Shown here: positions 47,539 to 57,069 of the stretch, piece after piece | Position numbering within the stretch: the first letter of the stretch is position 1 | How the letters are laid out: every line of letters begins with the position of its first letter | Source of the DNA: Desulfopila sp. IMCC35008 | GTDB taxonomy: Bacteria > Desulfobacterota > Desulfobulbia > Desulfobulbales > Desulfocapsaceae | DNA length: 64,000 nt | Direction: 5' to 3' | NCBI RefSeq assembly: GCF_010646885.2 | Contig: NZ_CP050700.1 | Span: forward strand, 2,258,501 to 2,322,500 | Notes under the pieces: model-generated | What the model saw: only the letters and a program-made list of their open reading frames with translations | Told to the model about the DNA's origin: nothing | Database searches by the model: none | Program-made: the position numbers and the translations under genes

Positions 47539-48401
47539 AAACTACGCAACATCTCCGGCACCATTTTGCGGTTACCATGGAGAGCCTCGTCAATTTCATG
47601 TAGCAGTTTTGCCTTATCACGCGGTAATCTCCCCGTGACTGGAACATAGTTCGAGGCGTGGTTTGCATGGATCTGGGTTGTACAATTTAGATGATACAAA
47701 ATAAGCCTTAACTCCCTGAGCAGCTCTTCCGGTGTCGGAAGAATGAAATCTCCCTGCAAAACATGCTGCCCGAGTTCGGTATTGTCAAGGGGCATAAGGG
47801 TGAGGATCCCTATTTGTCTGGGCTTCATCTGATTAAGCACCCTGGATGTGTCCAGGGCATGTGCTTCTGAAAGAATAACCTGGCCAAGACCGAGAAGGGC
47901 GGTAACAGAGAGGAACAGGCCGACAGTTCGAATTTTTTCTGCGGCAGCTATCATGGTTGAGGCGGTTTCACCCTTTTTTACACTGGCTAGAATTTCATCG
48001 TTCCCACTCTCAAGGCCAAGATATACCCGGTCGAGCCCAAGCTCCTTCAGCCGCTGAAGTTCAGCTTCGGTTTTAGAACGGATGGATCGTGCGCTGGCAT
48101 ACAGAGAAATCCTGGTTACCCAGGGAAGCTTTTCCCTTATTACTACAAATAATTTCTCAAGTCGGTGGAAAGGGACGATAAGCGCATCGCCGTCTGCGAG
48201 AAATATCCGTTTTTGTCGCGCACAGAAGGTGGCAGCAAAATTAAGGTCTTTCTTTATGGTAGCGGCGTTTTTAATAGAGAAAAGCTTCTCTTTATAAGCG
48301 CCGCAGAATGTACATTTGTTATGGGAGCAACCGACCGTCACCTGGAGGATAATTGACTGAGCCTCGCTGGGCGGTCGGATGATTTGACCGTCGTAGTCCA
48401 C
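47535..48401 (-). CDS. Radical SAM protein, function unknown
   Basis: 288 residues. The cluster motif CSHNKCTFC (about residues 25-33) is of the CX4CX2C type rather than the canonical CX3CX2C. A SAM-binding YLGLESGNDEIL segment follows. The layout resembles the Elp3/MiaB-like or B12-independent radical SAM group without added domains. The substrate is unknown. It sits between serC (11 nt) and rlmN (4-nt overlap), suggesting a housekeeping RNA or metabolic role rather than a specialised pathway. Confidence 0.85.
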   Translation of the reverse strand: MDYDGQIIRPPSEAQSIILQVTVGCSHNKCTFCGAYKEKLFSIKNAATIKKDLNFAATFCARQKRIFLADGDALIVPFHRLEKLFVVIREKLPWVTRISLYASARSIRSKTEAELQRLKELGLDRVYLGLESGNDEILASVKKGETASTMIAAAEKIRTVGLFLSVTALLGLGQVILSEAHALDTSRVLNQMKPRQIGILTLMPLDNTELGQHVLQGDFILPTPEELLRELRLILYHLNCTTQIHANHASNYVPVTGRLPRDKAKLLHEIDEALHGNRKMVPEMLRSL

Positions 48402-48412
48402 TAATGAAGCAA

Positions 48413-49498
48413 TCAGGCGGGGTTGGCAGCTTCAAATTCTTTCATGAATGCAACCAGCTTCACAACGCCTTCTCGGGGGAATGCATTGTAAATTGAAGCC
48501 CTGCATCCACCTATGGAACGATGTCCCTTTAATCCACTCAAGCCTATTGCAGCAGCTTCGGCAATGAACTTTTGCTCAAGTTCGGCAGTTGGCAGGTTGA
48601 ACGATACATTCATAATAGAGCGAGACTCTTTTTCTGCATGTCCTCTATAGTAGTCGGTGGCATCAATAGCGTCGTAAAGTAACCCGGCTTTCTCCCTGTT
48701 GATTTTTTCCATTTCGGCAACACCACCTTTGTCCTTGAGCCACTTCAGAACCTCGCCAACTATGTAAATCGGAAAAGTAGGCGGGGTATTGAACATGGAG
48801 TCCTTATCCGCGTGGGTCTTATAGGAGAGCATTGTCGGGATGTCAGACGGAACGGTGTCGATAAGATCTTCCCGGATTATTACCAGTGTAACACCCGCAG
48901 GACCCAGGTTTTTCTGGGCACCGGCAAAGATGAGACCGAATTTGGAGACATCAAAGGTGCGTGAGAGGATATCCGAAGACATATCGGATATCAGCATCTT
49001 GTCAGATTTTGGCATTTCAGCGTATTGCGTACCATAAATTGTATTGTTGGATACGAAATAGAGATATTCGGAATCAGGATCGACGGTGTATTCATCATCT
49101 GTCGGAACCCTGTTAAAGCTCTTTTCTTCACTGGAGTAGGCAACATGTATATCAGCAAGTGCCTGGGCTTCCTTGATGGATTTCTTGGACCAGGTGCCGG
49201 TATTCAGGTATGTTGCTTTTTTTCCGCCAGCAAGGAGGTTCATGGGAATCATGAAGAATTGGCTGGAAGCACCACCCTGCAGAAAAAGAACCTTATAATT
49301 ATCAGGTATCTCCATCAGTTCACGCAATAAGCTTTCGGCCTCTTCAATTACCGCCATGAATTCTTTGGAACGATGACTGATTTCGATGAGACCTATGCCG
49401 GAATCTTTGAAATTAATGACATCTTTTGACGCCTGTTGCAACACTTCGTAGGGCAGTGTGGCAGGTCCGGGGCTGAAATTGTAAACTCTTTCTGGCAT
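48413..49498 (-). CDS. serC: Phosphoserine aminotransferase
   Basis: 361 residues from MPERVYNFSPGPATLP (ATG at 49498, AAGGAGA upstream); an open extension to 49630 is not similar to the family. It is a PLP enzyme converting 3-phosphohydroxypyruvate to phosphoserine (and acting in PLP synthesis in some bacteria). GGASSQFFMIPMNLL, the PLP-lysine segment FAGAQKNLGPAG, and the final HRSIGGCRASIYNA are intact. It is second in the trmL-serC-radical SAM-rlmN-SagB operon. Confidence 0.95.
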   Translation of the reverse strand: MPERVYNFSPGPATLPYEVLQQASKDVINFKDSGIGLIEISHRSKEFMAVIEEAESLLRELMEIPDNYKVLFLQGGASSQFFMIPMNLLAGGKKATYLNTGTWSKKSIKEAQALADIHVAYSSEEKSFNRVPTDDEYTVDPDSEYLYFVSNNTIYGTQYAEMPKSDKMLISDMSSDILSRTFDVSKFGLIFAGAQKNLGPAGVTLVIIREDLIDTVPSDIPTMLSYKTHADKDSMFNTPPTFPIYIVGEVLKWLKDKGGVAEMEKINREKAGLLYDAIDATDYYRGHAEKESRSIMNVSFNLPTAELEQKFIAEAAAIGLSGLKGHRSIGGCRASIYNAFPREGVVKLVAFMKEFEAANPA

Positions 49499-49527
49499 AG
49501 GTTTTCTCCTTGTTTCGATAATTACTA

Positions 49528-49995
49528 TTACTGGTTGTTCTGCCGCAGTGCCTCGTAAAGGACAATGCCTGCAGCCATTGCAAGATTTATAGAGCGAATA
49601 TTGGGATTTTCCATAGGTATGGTATAACACCTGTCTGAATATAGTGTTCTAATTTCTTCAGGCAAGCCTTTTGTTTCTTTACCGAAAACGATGATGTCTC
49701 CAGGGCTGTATTGCGCCGTGGTATATGGTACGTCTGTTTTAGTTGTTAAGAAATAAAGCTTTCTTTCATCTGCCTCAAGCAGAAAGCTGTTCAGGTCATC
49801 CCAGTGATGAATGTCAACATGTTTCCAGTAATCCAGGCCCGCTCTCTTCAGGTGCTTGTCGTCTGTTGAAAAGCCAAGTGGGTGGATCAAGTGAAGAACA
49901 CTATTGGTGGCACCACAAAGACGAGCAATGGAGCCGGTATTCGGTGGTATTTCGGGTTCGACAAGAACGATATGGAATTTTGATGGACTAAGCAT
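49528..49995 (-). CDS. trmL: tRNA (cytidine(34)-2'-O)-methyltransferase
   Basis: 155 residues, the minimal SPOUT methyltransferase length. TrmL methylates the 2'-OH of the wobble base of tRNA-Leu isoacceptors. The N-terminal IVLVEPEIPPNTGSIARLC, the middle FGKETKGLPEE and the C-terminal trefoil-knot IPMENPNIRSINLAMAAGI are all characteristic. It is the first gene of the operon. Confidence 0.93.
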   Translation of the reverse strand: MLSPSKFHIVLVEPEIPPNTGSIARLCGATNSVLHLIHPLGFSTDDKHLKRAGLDYWKHVDIHHWDDLNSFLLEADERKLYFLTTKTDVPYTTAQYSPGDIIVFGKETKGLPEEIRTLYSDRCYTIPMENPNIRSINLAMAAGIVLYEALRQNNQ

Positions 49996-50149
49996 TGTTA
50001 TTAATACGTTAAGTCAAATATATATTGAACATGTCTGCAAGCAGGGTTAAGGTCTCGGCGCACGCATTTCAGGCGAAGGTCGGCAAAGAGAACAGTCTCA
50101 TCTCTTTGTAATTGAAACCTGCAATGAGAAGTAACATGAGGATCTAGTT

Positions 50150-50296
50150 AGTTTTCATCCTAAAACGAGTCATTTTGTTCAAGATCAAGGCGAGTCTGAA
50201 AATTTCACCACAGGCACATGTTTGATATTACGAGGATAAGAATTTCAGTCGCAACGCTGAAATTGGGCCCAAAAAGGCAATTTCAGGATGGAAACT
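50150..50296. repeat. 147-bp imperfect palindromic element
   Basis: The ends AGTTTTCATCCT (50150-50161) and AGGATGGAAACT (50285-50296) are inverted repeats with one mismatch, and inner arms (CTGAAAATT near 50196, AATTTCAG near 50241) also pair. The whole could fold into a long hairpin, as REP-like or MITE-like elements do. It contains no ORF and lies in the 450-nt gap between trmL and the comEA-like gene. The rest of that gap (49996-50149, 50297-50445) holds nothing else I recognise. Confidence 0.5.
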
Positions 50297-50445
50297 TGTT
50301 ATATACCTGCTCAATCAAATCGAGACAAGCAAAATTAAATTTTGCGGTGCCATGTCGGCCTGCGGTGAGTTATGATATGATTCCGGCAAAAAAGAAACCG
50401 CATATTGGCATGCACGTCTTACTCTTTTCACAATAGGGGACAGTC

Positions 50446-50907
50446 TTGAGCAGGTTAATAGAAAATCGCACTACGATCAGGACGGCCCACAATCAGACAA
50501 CCGGTGCACTGGTGTTTGTTTTTTTACTTCTATTCCTTAGTATTGTTGTTCACTTTAGCGACATAATTGAGGCAAGAATCCCGGTAACGCAGCATCGCGG
50601 CAAAGCAGACCTCGTGTCTGGCAATAAAGAGTTATTGCTTGCAACTGCACAAAATCTCTCGGAAACTCCGCTGGTATCTCAAGTAAATCATGCCCACACA
50701 CCGTTTTTTTTCATGCCGGTACGTGTTAATGACGCTTCTTTGGAAATGCTTACTACCATTACGGGAATTGGACCCACTATCGCCGCCAGGATTTTAGAAT
50801 TCAGAACAAAGGAGGGCAGGGTGGGGAGCGTTGATCAGCTTTTATCAATCAGCGGGATTGGACCCGAAAAGCTGGTACGTATCAGGCCTTATCTCACGGT
50901 TCAATAG
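50446..50907 (+). CDS. ComEA-like helix-hairpin-helix protein
   Basis: 153 residues from a TTG with GGGGA 5 nt upstream. One transmembrane helix (about 21-40) anchors it, and a C-terminal (HhH)2 domain (about 92-150: MLTTITGIGPTIAARIL, then LLSISGIGPEKLVRIR) binds DNA. ComEA-like proteins act in DNA uptake, but competence cannot be inferred from this gene alone. It starts the operon with miaA (3 nt) and recJ. Confidence 0.82.
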   Translation: MSRLIENRTTIRTAHNQTTGALVFVFLLLFLSIVVHFSDIIEARIPVTQHRGKADLVSGNKELLLATAQNLSETPLVSQVNHAHTPFFFMPVRVNDASLEMLTTITGIGPTIAARILEFRTKEGRVGSVDQLLSISGIGPEKLVRIRPYLTVQ

Positions 50908-50910
50908 ACA

Positions 50911-51882
50911 ATGGCACAAAAAGAATTCAACAATCATCCTCCTCAACCTGTTGTCGCTATCGTTGGGCCGACGGCTATTGGGAAAACATCACTCTCAATT
51001 GATATCGCTCAAGAGTTTAACTGCGAAATAATAGGGGTTGATTCCATGCAGGTCTACAAGCTCATGGACATAGGAACGGCCAAGATCACCTCTGAGGAAA
51101 TGGAAGGGGTGCCTCACCACTTGATCGATATCCTGTATCCGGATGAGGACTACGATGCTGCCGGGTTTGTTCGTGACGCATCAGTTTTGGTGGATGAAAT
51201 TACCGAGCGAGGTCGCATTCCGCTCATGGTGGGTGGCACTGGCCTGTATCTGAAGTCATTCAAGGATGGGCTTTTTGAGGGTATTCAAGTAAAGCAGGAG
51301 ATCCGCAAACAACTCAAGCATAGAGTTGCAACTGAAGGGGCTAATGTCCTGCATGAAGAATTGCAGCTATGTGATCATGTATCCGCTGAAAGGGTTCACC
51401 CAAATGACACATCAAGAATAATTCGGGGCCTGGAGATATTTCAATCGACAGGAGTCCCCTGGTCGACCCACCTGGCAAGACAGGCAAGCGGTGACGCAAC
51501 AACAGGCAGTCGGCAGGGCATTCTTATTATCGGCCTCACCTGTGAGAGAGAACTCCTGTATAGACGGATAAACATGAGGACAAATTTCATGATAGATCAA
51601 GGCCTTGAGGGAGAGGTTCGATCTCTTCTTGAGATGGGCTACAAGCAGGAGTTGAAGTCTATGGGGTCTATCGGATACCGACACATGATTCACTATCTGA
51701 AAGGAGATTGGACAAAGTCGGAAATGATGGAACTTCTGGCAAGAGACACGAGGCGGTATGCAAAACGCCAGTACACCTGGTTTAAAAAAATGGAAGGGAT
51801 TGAGTGGTTTGATTTTCGTGACAATGGAAAAGTAATAGAGAGAGTAAGAGGATGGCTCAATGAAAATCATGGCACAGTGTAA
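50911..51882 (+). CDS. miaA: tRNA dimethylallyltransferase
   Basis: 323 residues. It adds the dimethylallyl group to A37 of tRNAs reading UNN codons; MiaB (present at 55.7 kb) then methylthiolates it. The P-loop GPTAIGKTSLSI, DSMQVYK, GGTGLYLKSF and the C-terminal RDTRRYAKRQYTWFKK are all present. It is placed between the comEA-like gene and recJ (12-nt gap). Confidence 0.95.
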   Translation: MAQKEFNNHPPQPVVAIVGPTAIGKTSLSIDIAQEFNCEIIGVDSMQVYKLMDIGTAKITSEEMEGVPHHLIDILYPDEDYDAAGFVRDASVLVDEITERGRIPLMVGGTGLYLKSFKDGLFEGIQVKQEIRKQLKHRVATEGANVLHEELQLCDHVSAERVHPNDTSRIIRGLEIFQSTGVPWSTHLARQASGDATTGSRQGILIIGLTCERELLYRRINMRTNFMIDQGLEGEVRSLLEMGYKQELKSMGSIGYRHMIHYLKGDWTKSEMMELLARDTRRYAKRQYTWFKKMEGIEWFDFRDNGKVIERVRGWLNENHGTV

Positions 51883-51894
51883 ATAATTAAGACA

Positions 51895-53601
51895 ATGCAA
51901 AACAGCAATGCCAGAATGCAAAACCTCCCGGAGCTCATTAGGGAGTTGTTATCCCGGAGGAACATTCAGGGAGCGGGTGACCTTGAGAAATTTCTTTACC
52001 CGAGGCTTGAATCTTTACCGCACCCTTCTTCAATGAAAGGGCTAAGCTCTGCGGCTTCTAAAATATGCAGGGCAATTGAAAACGATATCGAGATCATTGT
52101 CTGGGGCGATTATGATGTAGACGGGACGACAGGTACGGCTTTGCTTGTCAATTTCTTCAGGGAGCTAGGCGTCGAAATTCAGTATTATATACCAAACCGA
52201 CTTGCTGAGGGTTACGGTTTAAGTGGCCCCAGGTTCCTGGAAAGATTTAAAAATGAAGTAGATAGTGGTGCTTTGCTCATCACGGTTGACTGCGGCATTT
52301 CCGACAGGGACGCAGTGGGCACAATTGCAAGTGCTGGCTGTGAAGTCATAGTTACGGATCATCACCAGATGCCGATTGGTGGCTTACCGGACTGCGTGGT
52401 TGTGAATCCGAACCAGCCCGGATGTGGATTTAATGGAGAGATGCTGGCTGGTGTAGGTGTTGCTTTTTTCCTGGCAGTTGCTGTTCGTTCCCGTTTATCT
52501 GAGGTTGGATACTTCTCGTCCCGCCCGCGTCCAAACTTAAAGCAATATCTAGGTTTTGTGGCACTCGGCACGATCTCAGATCTTGTGGAACTGACTGAGA
52601 CGAACAGGATCCTGGTAAAGGCAGGCTTTGAAGCATTGACGGATTCCAGCATACCCGGCATTGCCTCCTTGCTTGAAAATGCTGAAATATCGGGAGGTAC
52701 AATAACTTCCGAAGATATTAGTTTTTCTCTGGGCCCACGCATAAATGCTGCTGGCAGGTTGGGGGTGGCTAACGTTGCGGTGGACCTGATGGTTTGCGAC
52801 AATATGAGCGTAGGCGCAACCTTGTCGTCACAGCTTGAAAAGCACAATGAAAAACGTAAGAAACTGTGCGAAGAATGTTACAACAAGACTCTAGATAATG
52901 ATGATAGGTGTCTGTTAATAGGTAAATATTCAATTGTAGTGTCTGGTGATTTTCATGCTGGCATTATTGGCATTGTTGCCTCCAGGATTGTTGAGAAGTT
53001 TAAAAAACCCACAATCGTGTTTGCCAGAGAGCGTGACCCTGGAGGGTGCTTCCGCTACAAAGGCTCAGGGCGCTCCATTCCCGGCGTCAATATCCTTAAT
53101 TGCTTGCACGGTTGCTCGGATGCAATCTCGCGATACGGTGGCCATGGGATGGCCGCCGGCTTAACTGTTGAAGAGACAAACTTCAACAGTTTTGCAAGAA
53201 TGTTTGAAGAACACGCTAAACTTGCAAGTAAAGAACGTAATCTTTCAGAATTGATACAAGCTTCCCATGATGTGGAATGCTCAATTGACGATGTGATGGA
53301 TGATGAGTTCCTGAAATATTTCTCGCTCATGGAACCGTTTGGGCCAGAAAATGAGAAGCCGGTTTTTCTGGATCGCCAGGCCTCGATTGTCAGCTGCAAG
53401 GCGATTGGCTCAGATAATCAGCATCTGCAAATGGTCCTGAGGGGTAAGTATGCCAACCACAGGGCTATCGGCTTTGGTCTTGGTGGCATGGCTGCTGATA
53501 TTCGGGCCAGCAGGAAACAGGAGTTTTATTTCACACCAATGATTAACAGGTTCAGGAATAAAGAGACCTGGCAGGTAAGGGTTATTTCTGTTTCAGTCTA
53601 G
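51895..53601 (+). CDS. recJ: Single-stranded-DNA-specific exonuclease RecJ
   Basis: 568 residues, the typical size. RecJ degrades ssDNA 5'-3' in recombination and mismatch repair. DHH-domain motifs (DYDVDGTTG, VTDHHQ, GISDRD with the metal aspartates) and the DHHA1 motif GGHGMAAGLTV are present, followed by a C-terminal OB-like region. An alternative start at 51916 would shorten it by seven residues; neither has a clear Shine-Dalgarno. Last gene of its operon. Confidence 0.94.
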   Translation: MQNSNARMQNLPELIRELLSRRNIQGAGDLEKFLYPRLESLPHPSSMKGLSSAASKICRAIENDIEIIVWGDYDVDGTTGTALLVNFFRELGVEIQYYIPNRLAEGYGLSGPRFLERFKNEVDSGALLITVDCGISDRDAVGTIASAGCEVIVTDHHQMPIGGLPDCVVVNPNQPGCGFNGEMLAGVGVAFFLAVAVRSRLSEVGYFSSRPRPNLKQYLGFVALGTISDLVELTETNRILVKAGFEALTDSSIPGIASLLENAEISGGTITSEDISFSLGPRINAAGRLGVANVAVDLMVCDNMSVGATLSSQLEKHNEKRKKLCEECYNKTLDNDDRCLLIGKYSIVVSGDFHAGIIGIVASRIVEKFKKPTIVFARERDPGGCFRYKGSGRSIPGVNILNCLHGCSDAISRYGGHGMAAGLTVEETNFNSFARMFEEHAKLASKERNLSELIQASHDVECSIDDVMDDEFLKYFSLMEPFGPENEKPVFLDRQASIVSCKAIGSDNQHLQMVLRGKYANHRAIGFGLGGMAADIRASRKQEFYFTPMINRFRNKETWQVRVISVSV

Positions 53602-53994
53602 AATCTCCAACTCTTCCTGAGTGGGGAATTCTATTTTTGAAAAATCCATTCTCTCATTTTTCAATTCACACCAAGGTTGCCGAGGGGACTGCTTGCGTAG
53701 GGCAATGCATTTGCCAGTAAGAGAAAGACTTGGATTGGGACCAAGCTATCTAGTTGAATACACTACGTATAATATATATATACATAATATACATTATGCG
53801 ACATTGTATTAATGATGTGAATCGCAGGCCCGGGGCCTTGGTTCTACATAGTTGCATCGACTTTGGATTCTGGCCTTGTGTTACCTGTCTGGTGAAGGAT
53901 GTTTTAATTCCCTGAAAAAATGGTATACTGTCAGGCTCTTTCGAGAATTAAGCTTTTACAACATAATAAGAGATCATATTGAGAGGTACATTAC
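53602..53994 (+). promoter_or_regulatory. Intergenic region with candidate purB promoter
   Basis: This 393-nt region has no gene I can support; it includes an AT-rich block (about 53760-53800). An extended -10 element, TGGTATACT (53921-53929), precedes purB by 65 nt; a matching -35 is weak. GAGAGG before the GTG start of purB is its ribosome binding site. Confidence 0.45.
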
Positions 53995-55443
53995 GTGATA
54001 AATAGAGAAATATACCAAGAGCCCCTTGTGAGTCGTTACACCAGCAGGGAGATGCAGGAACTTTTTTCAGAAAAAACCAAATTCACCGCCTGGAGAAAGT
54101 GCTGGATTGCCCTTGCAGAGGCTCAGCATGAACTGGGCCTTGATGATCTCGTCACTTCTTCAATGATTGAAGAGATGAAGGCAAATGCTGACAATATTGA
54201 TTATGACCTGGCTGCTGAAAAAGAAAAAGAAATACGCCACGATGTCATGGCCCATGTATTTGAATTCGGGACCAAGTGTCCTTTGGCCGCCGGAATTATT
54301 CATTTGGGTGCAACCTCTCAGTTTGTCGTGTGCAATACGGACCTGATGATTCAGAAGGATGCCCTTCAGCTTGTTCGTAACGGGCTGCTTCAGGCTATAG
54401 AAAACCTTGCGAGCTTTTGCGAGAAGCATAAAGGCCTCCCAACGCTTGGTTATACGCATTATCAACCGGCACAGCCCACAACTGTCGGAAAAAGAAACAC
54501 CCTGTATATTCAGGATTTGCTTACAGATCTACAGTATGTTGATTTTCTCATATCAAACATTAAAGCTCGAGGTGCCAAGGGGACAGTCGGAACCCAGGCC
54601 ACTTTTATTGAACTTTTCAAGGGGGATCATCAAAAGGTCCGCCAGCTTGACCAGCTTGTTTCTGAAAAACTAGGGTTCCTCTCCCCTATTCCCGTTACCG
54701 GGCAAACGTACAGCCGAAAGCTTGATATGAAACTTGCCGAAACGCTTGCAGGGGTTGGATCGACGGCTCATAAGTTTGCAGTTGATTTACGGCTTCTTTC
54801 CAACTTGAAGGTTCAAGAAGAGCCCTTTGCTAAAAATCAGACTGGCTCCTCTGCCATGGCGTATAAGCGTAACCCTATGCGCTCAGAGAGGATGACCGGA
54901 TTGTCCAGAAAGCTCATGGGGCTGGTAGTTGACTTTTCAGCGACCTACTCCAATCAGTGGTTTGAGAGGACGCTTGATGATTCTGCCATTCGGAGGATGG
55001 ATATTCCGCAGGCTTTTTTGCTCACAGATGCAATATTGAAGCTTTTTATCAACATAACGTCAGATATGGTTGTTTATCCTAAACAAATAGAACGTCAACT
55101 CAATGCTGAATTGCCGTTCATGGCTACCGAAAAAATTTTAATGGAAGCCGTAGAAAAAGGCGAAAGTCGCCAGGAGATGCATGAAGTTGTTAAGGAGCAT
55201 TCTGTTGCAGCAGGCAAAGTTGTTAAGGAAGAAGGTAAAGAAAATGATTTACTTGTCCGAATTGGCGATGACAGCAGGATCCCTTTTAATCACTCGGAAC
55301 TCAAAGAGATGATAAGTGACTACACTCAGTTTACCGGACGAGCCAGTCAGCAGACTGAAGAATTCTTGAGTGAAATAGTGTACCCACTTTTGAAGGAAAA
55401 TAGGGGCAAAATGTCAAAGGTCGATGCGTCACTTAGCGTATAG
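53995..55443 (+). CDS. purB: Adenylosuccinate lyase
   Basis: 482 residues from a GTG. It cleaves adenylosuccinate and SAICAR, releasing fumarate, in purine synthesis. The signature SSAMAYKRNPMRSERM is intact, with GTVGTQATF upstream and the catalytic THYQPAQPTTVGKR region. Length and the shape of the C-terminal domain fit the type found in bacteria and vertebrates with long PurB. It leads an operon with the DUF4911 gene and miaB. Confidence 0.94.
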   Translation: MINREIYQEPLVSRYTSREMQELFSEKTKFTAWRKCWIALAEAQHELGLDDLVTSSMIEEMKANADNIDYDLAAEKEKEIRHDVMAHVFEFGTKCPLAAGIIHLGATSQFVVCNTDLMIQKDALQLVRNGLLQAIENLASFCEKHKGLPTLGYTHYQPAQPTTVGKRNTLYIQDLLTDLQYVDFLISNIKARGAKGTVGTQATFIELFKGDHQKVRQLDQLVSEKLGFLSPIPVTGQTYSRKLDMKLAETLAGVGSTAHKFAVDLRLLSNLKVQEEPFAKNQTGSSAMAYKRNPMRSERMTGLSRKLMGLVVDFSATYSNQWFERTLDDSAIRRMDIPQAFLLTDAILKLFINITSDMVVYPKQIERQLNAELPFMATEKILMEAVEKGESRQEMHEVVKEHSVAAGKVVKEEGKENDLLVRIGDDSRIPFNHSELKEMISDYTQFTGRASQQTEEFLSEIVYPLLKENRGKMSKVDASLSV

Positions 55444-55457
55444 CTCGATACTACTTC

Positions 55458-55649
55458 ATGAAAAATCTTTATCTGCGCATTGCGCCTGACTCTTTCCACT
55501 ACCTTAAGTTTATCTTAGAGGGGTATGACAATTTAGCTATTCTCTCTAGTGTCGATATGAAAAAAGGAGTTGTTCGGCTCAGGTATTCAAGTGGTCTCGA
55601 GAGTGAAATGTTTAAGTTGCTCAAGAGCATAGCTGGCAGATTGTTATAA
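55458..55649 (+). CDS. DUF4911 domain small protein
   Basis: 63 residues, matching the length of this small family. The YLRIAPDSFHYLKFILEGYDNLAILSS segment and the KGVVRLRYSS strand are typical. It is predicted to be a cytosolic ferredoxin-like alpha/beta fold of unknown role. It lies 14 nt after purB and 37 nt before miaB; its regular neighbours in these bacteria suggest a link to tRNA modification, which is inference. Confidence 0.8.
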   Translation: MKNLYLRIAPDSFHYLKFILEGYDNLAILSSVDMKKGVVRLRYSSGLESEMFKLLKSIAGRLL

Positions 55650-55686
55650 TTTGTCTCTTAAAATAAAATATTATCCGTTGTTATAG

Positions 55687-57060
55687 ATGAAACAGTATTC
55701 GTACTTTATAAAAACTTTCGGTTGTCAGATGAATGAGCGTGACTCCGAGATCATGTCTCAGGCGCTAGCTGGTTCAGGTTACGTTGAGACCATGGAGATG
55801 GAAAGCGCTGACCTGGTCATACTCAATACCTGCTCCATAAGGGCAAAAGCTGAGCAGAAGGTAATGAGCCTGCTGGGTTTATTGCGAAAACAAAAGAAAC
55901 GGCACCCTGAAATGCAAGTTTGCGTTGCAGGGTGTGTCGCTCAGCAAGAAGGTGAAAAGCTTGTTGAGAGAATGGAGCACGTTGACCTTGTGGTGGGTAC
56001 CCAGAACATTTACCAGATTGATCATTTGCTGGAACATGCCAGGAAAAACCCTGGATATATCGCAATTTCAATGGAAAAAGATTACACCATCCCTGTTTTT
56101 TTACCCGACCAGGCAATGGGCGCTGCTTATACGGGAAAGGGTGACTCGCCTTCAATTTTCCGGAAATTTGTTACCATAATGCAGGGTTGCAATAATTTCT
56201 GTGCATATTGCGTTGTTCCCCACACGAGGGGTCGGGAAGTGTCCCGCAATGTTAAGGACATAAAGGGCGAAATTCGCGTATTGCTTGAAAGTGGCATAAA
56301 GGAAATAACCTTGCTTGGTCAAAATGTTAATTCGTATGGGCAGACTAATATTGTGACAAGCGATGGCGCCCCCTTTTCTTTTGCAGAATTACTCCATGAG
56401 ATTGCCCACCTGGAAGGATTGCAACGTTTGCGGTTCACCACCTCGAATCCTAAAGATTTATCTGATGATTTAATGAAGTGTTTTCGCGACATTCCCAACC
56501 TGTGCCCCCAGTTTCACCTGCCGGTACAGGCTGGCTCAGATAAAGTGCTCAAGAGGATGAACAGGAAGTACTCCATAGCCCGCTACCTTGAACTCGTTGA
56601 GCAGCTCAGGGAGTATTGCCCGGACATCGCCCTGAGTACTGACATTATCGTTGGGTTCCCCGGGGAGACTGACAAGGATTTTGAAGAGACAATGGGTGTC
56701 CTGGAAAGGGTCCGCTATCATGGTTCCTTCTCCTTTAAATACTCTGATCGTCCCGGCACGGCAGCTGAAAAATTCAATGACAAGGTCGATGAGAATGTCA
56801 AAAAAGAGAGGTTGATGAGATTTCAGGATCGCCAGGACGAGATAAGCCTTGACCGAAATAGGGAGTATGTCGGAACGATAAGGGAAGTTCTTGTTGAGAG
56901 TGCTAGCGGGAAAGCGTTAAAAGGCCGAACAGTCACAAATCACATCGTTCATGTGGATGACACGTTGGGTAGAATCTTGAGGCCTGGAGATTTGGTTGAT
57001 GCCGAGATATATCATGCCGGTCAGCACTCGTTAAAAGGCAAGCTGGCCCGCATGAAATAA
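55687..57060 (+). CDS. miaB: tRNA-2-methylthio-N6-dimethylallyladenosine synthase
   Basis: 457 residues. It methylthiolates i6A37, acting after MiaA. The UPF0004 domain cysteines (TFGCQMNERD, NTCSIR, AGCVAQ) hold the auxiliary [4Fe-4S] cluster, and the radical SAM motif is CNNFCAYC. A TRAM domain for RNA binding fills residues 390-455. Last gene of the purB operon; it converges with the topoisomerase A gene with only 9 nt between stops and no obvious terminator. Confidence 0.95.
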   Translation: MKQYSYFIKTFGCQMNERDSEIMSQALAGSGYVETMEMESADLVILNTCSIRAKAEQKVMSLLGLLRKQKKRHPEMQVCVAGCVAQQEGEKLVERMEHVDLVVGTQNIYQIDHLLEHARKNPGYIAISMEKDYTIPVFLPDQAMGAAYTGKGDSPSIFRKFVTIMQGCNNFCAYCVVPHTRGREVSRNVKDIKGEIRVLLESGIKEITLLGQNVNSYGQTNIVTSDGAPFSFAELLHEIAHLEGLQRLRFTTSNPKDLSDDLMKCFRDIPNLCPQFHLPVQAGSDKVLKRMNRKYSIARYLELVEQLREYCPDIALSTDIIVGFPGETDKDFEETMGVLERVRYHGSFSFKYSDRPGTAAEKFNDKVDENVKKERLMRFQDRQDEISLDRNREYVGTIREVLVESASGKALKGRTVTNHIVHVDDTLGRILRPGDLVDAEIYHAGQHSLKGKLARMK

Positions 57061-57069
57061 ATCACAGCC

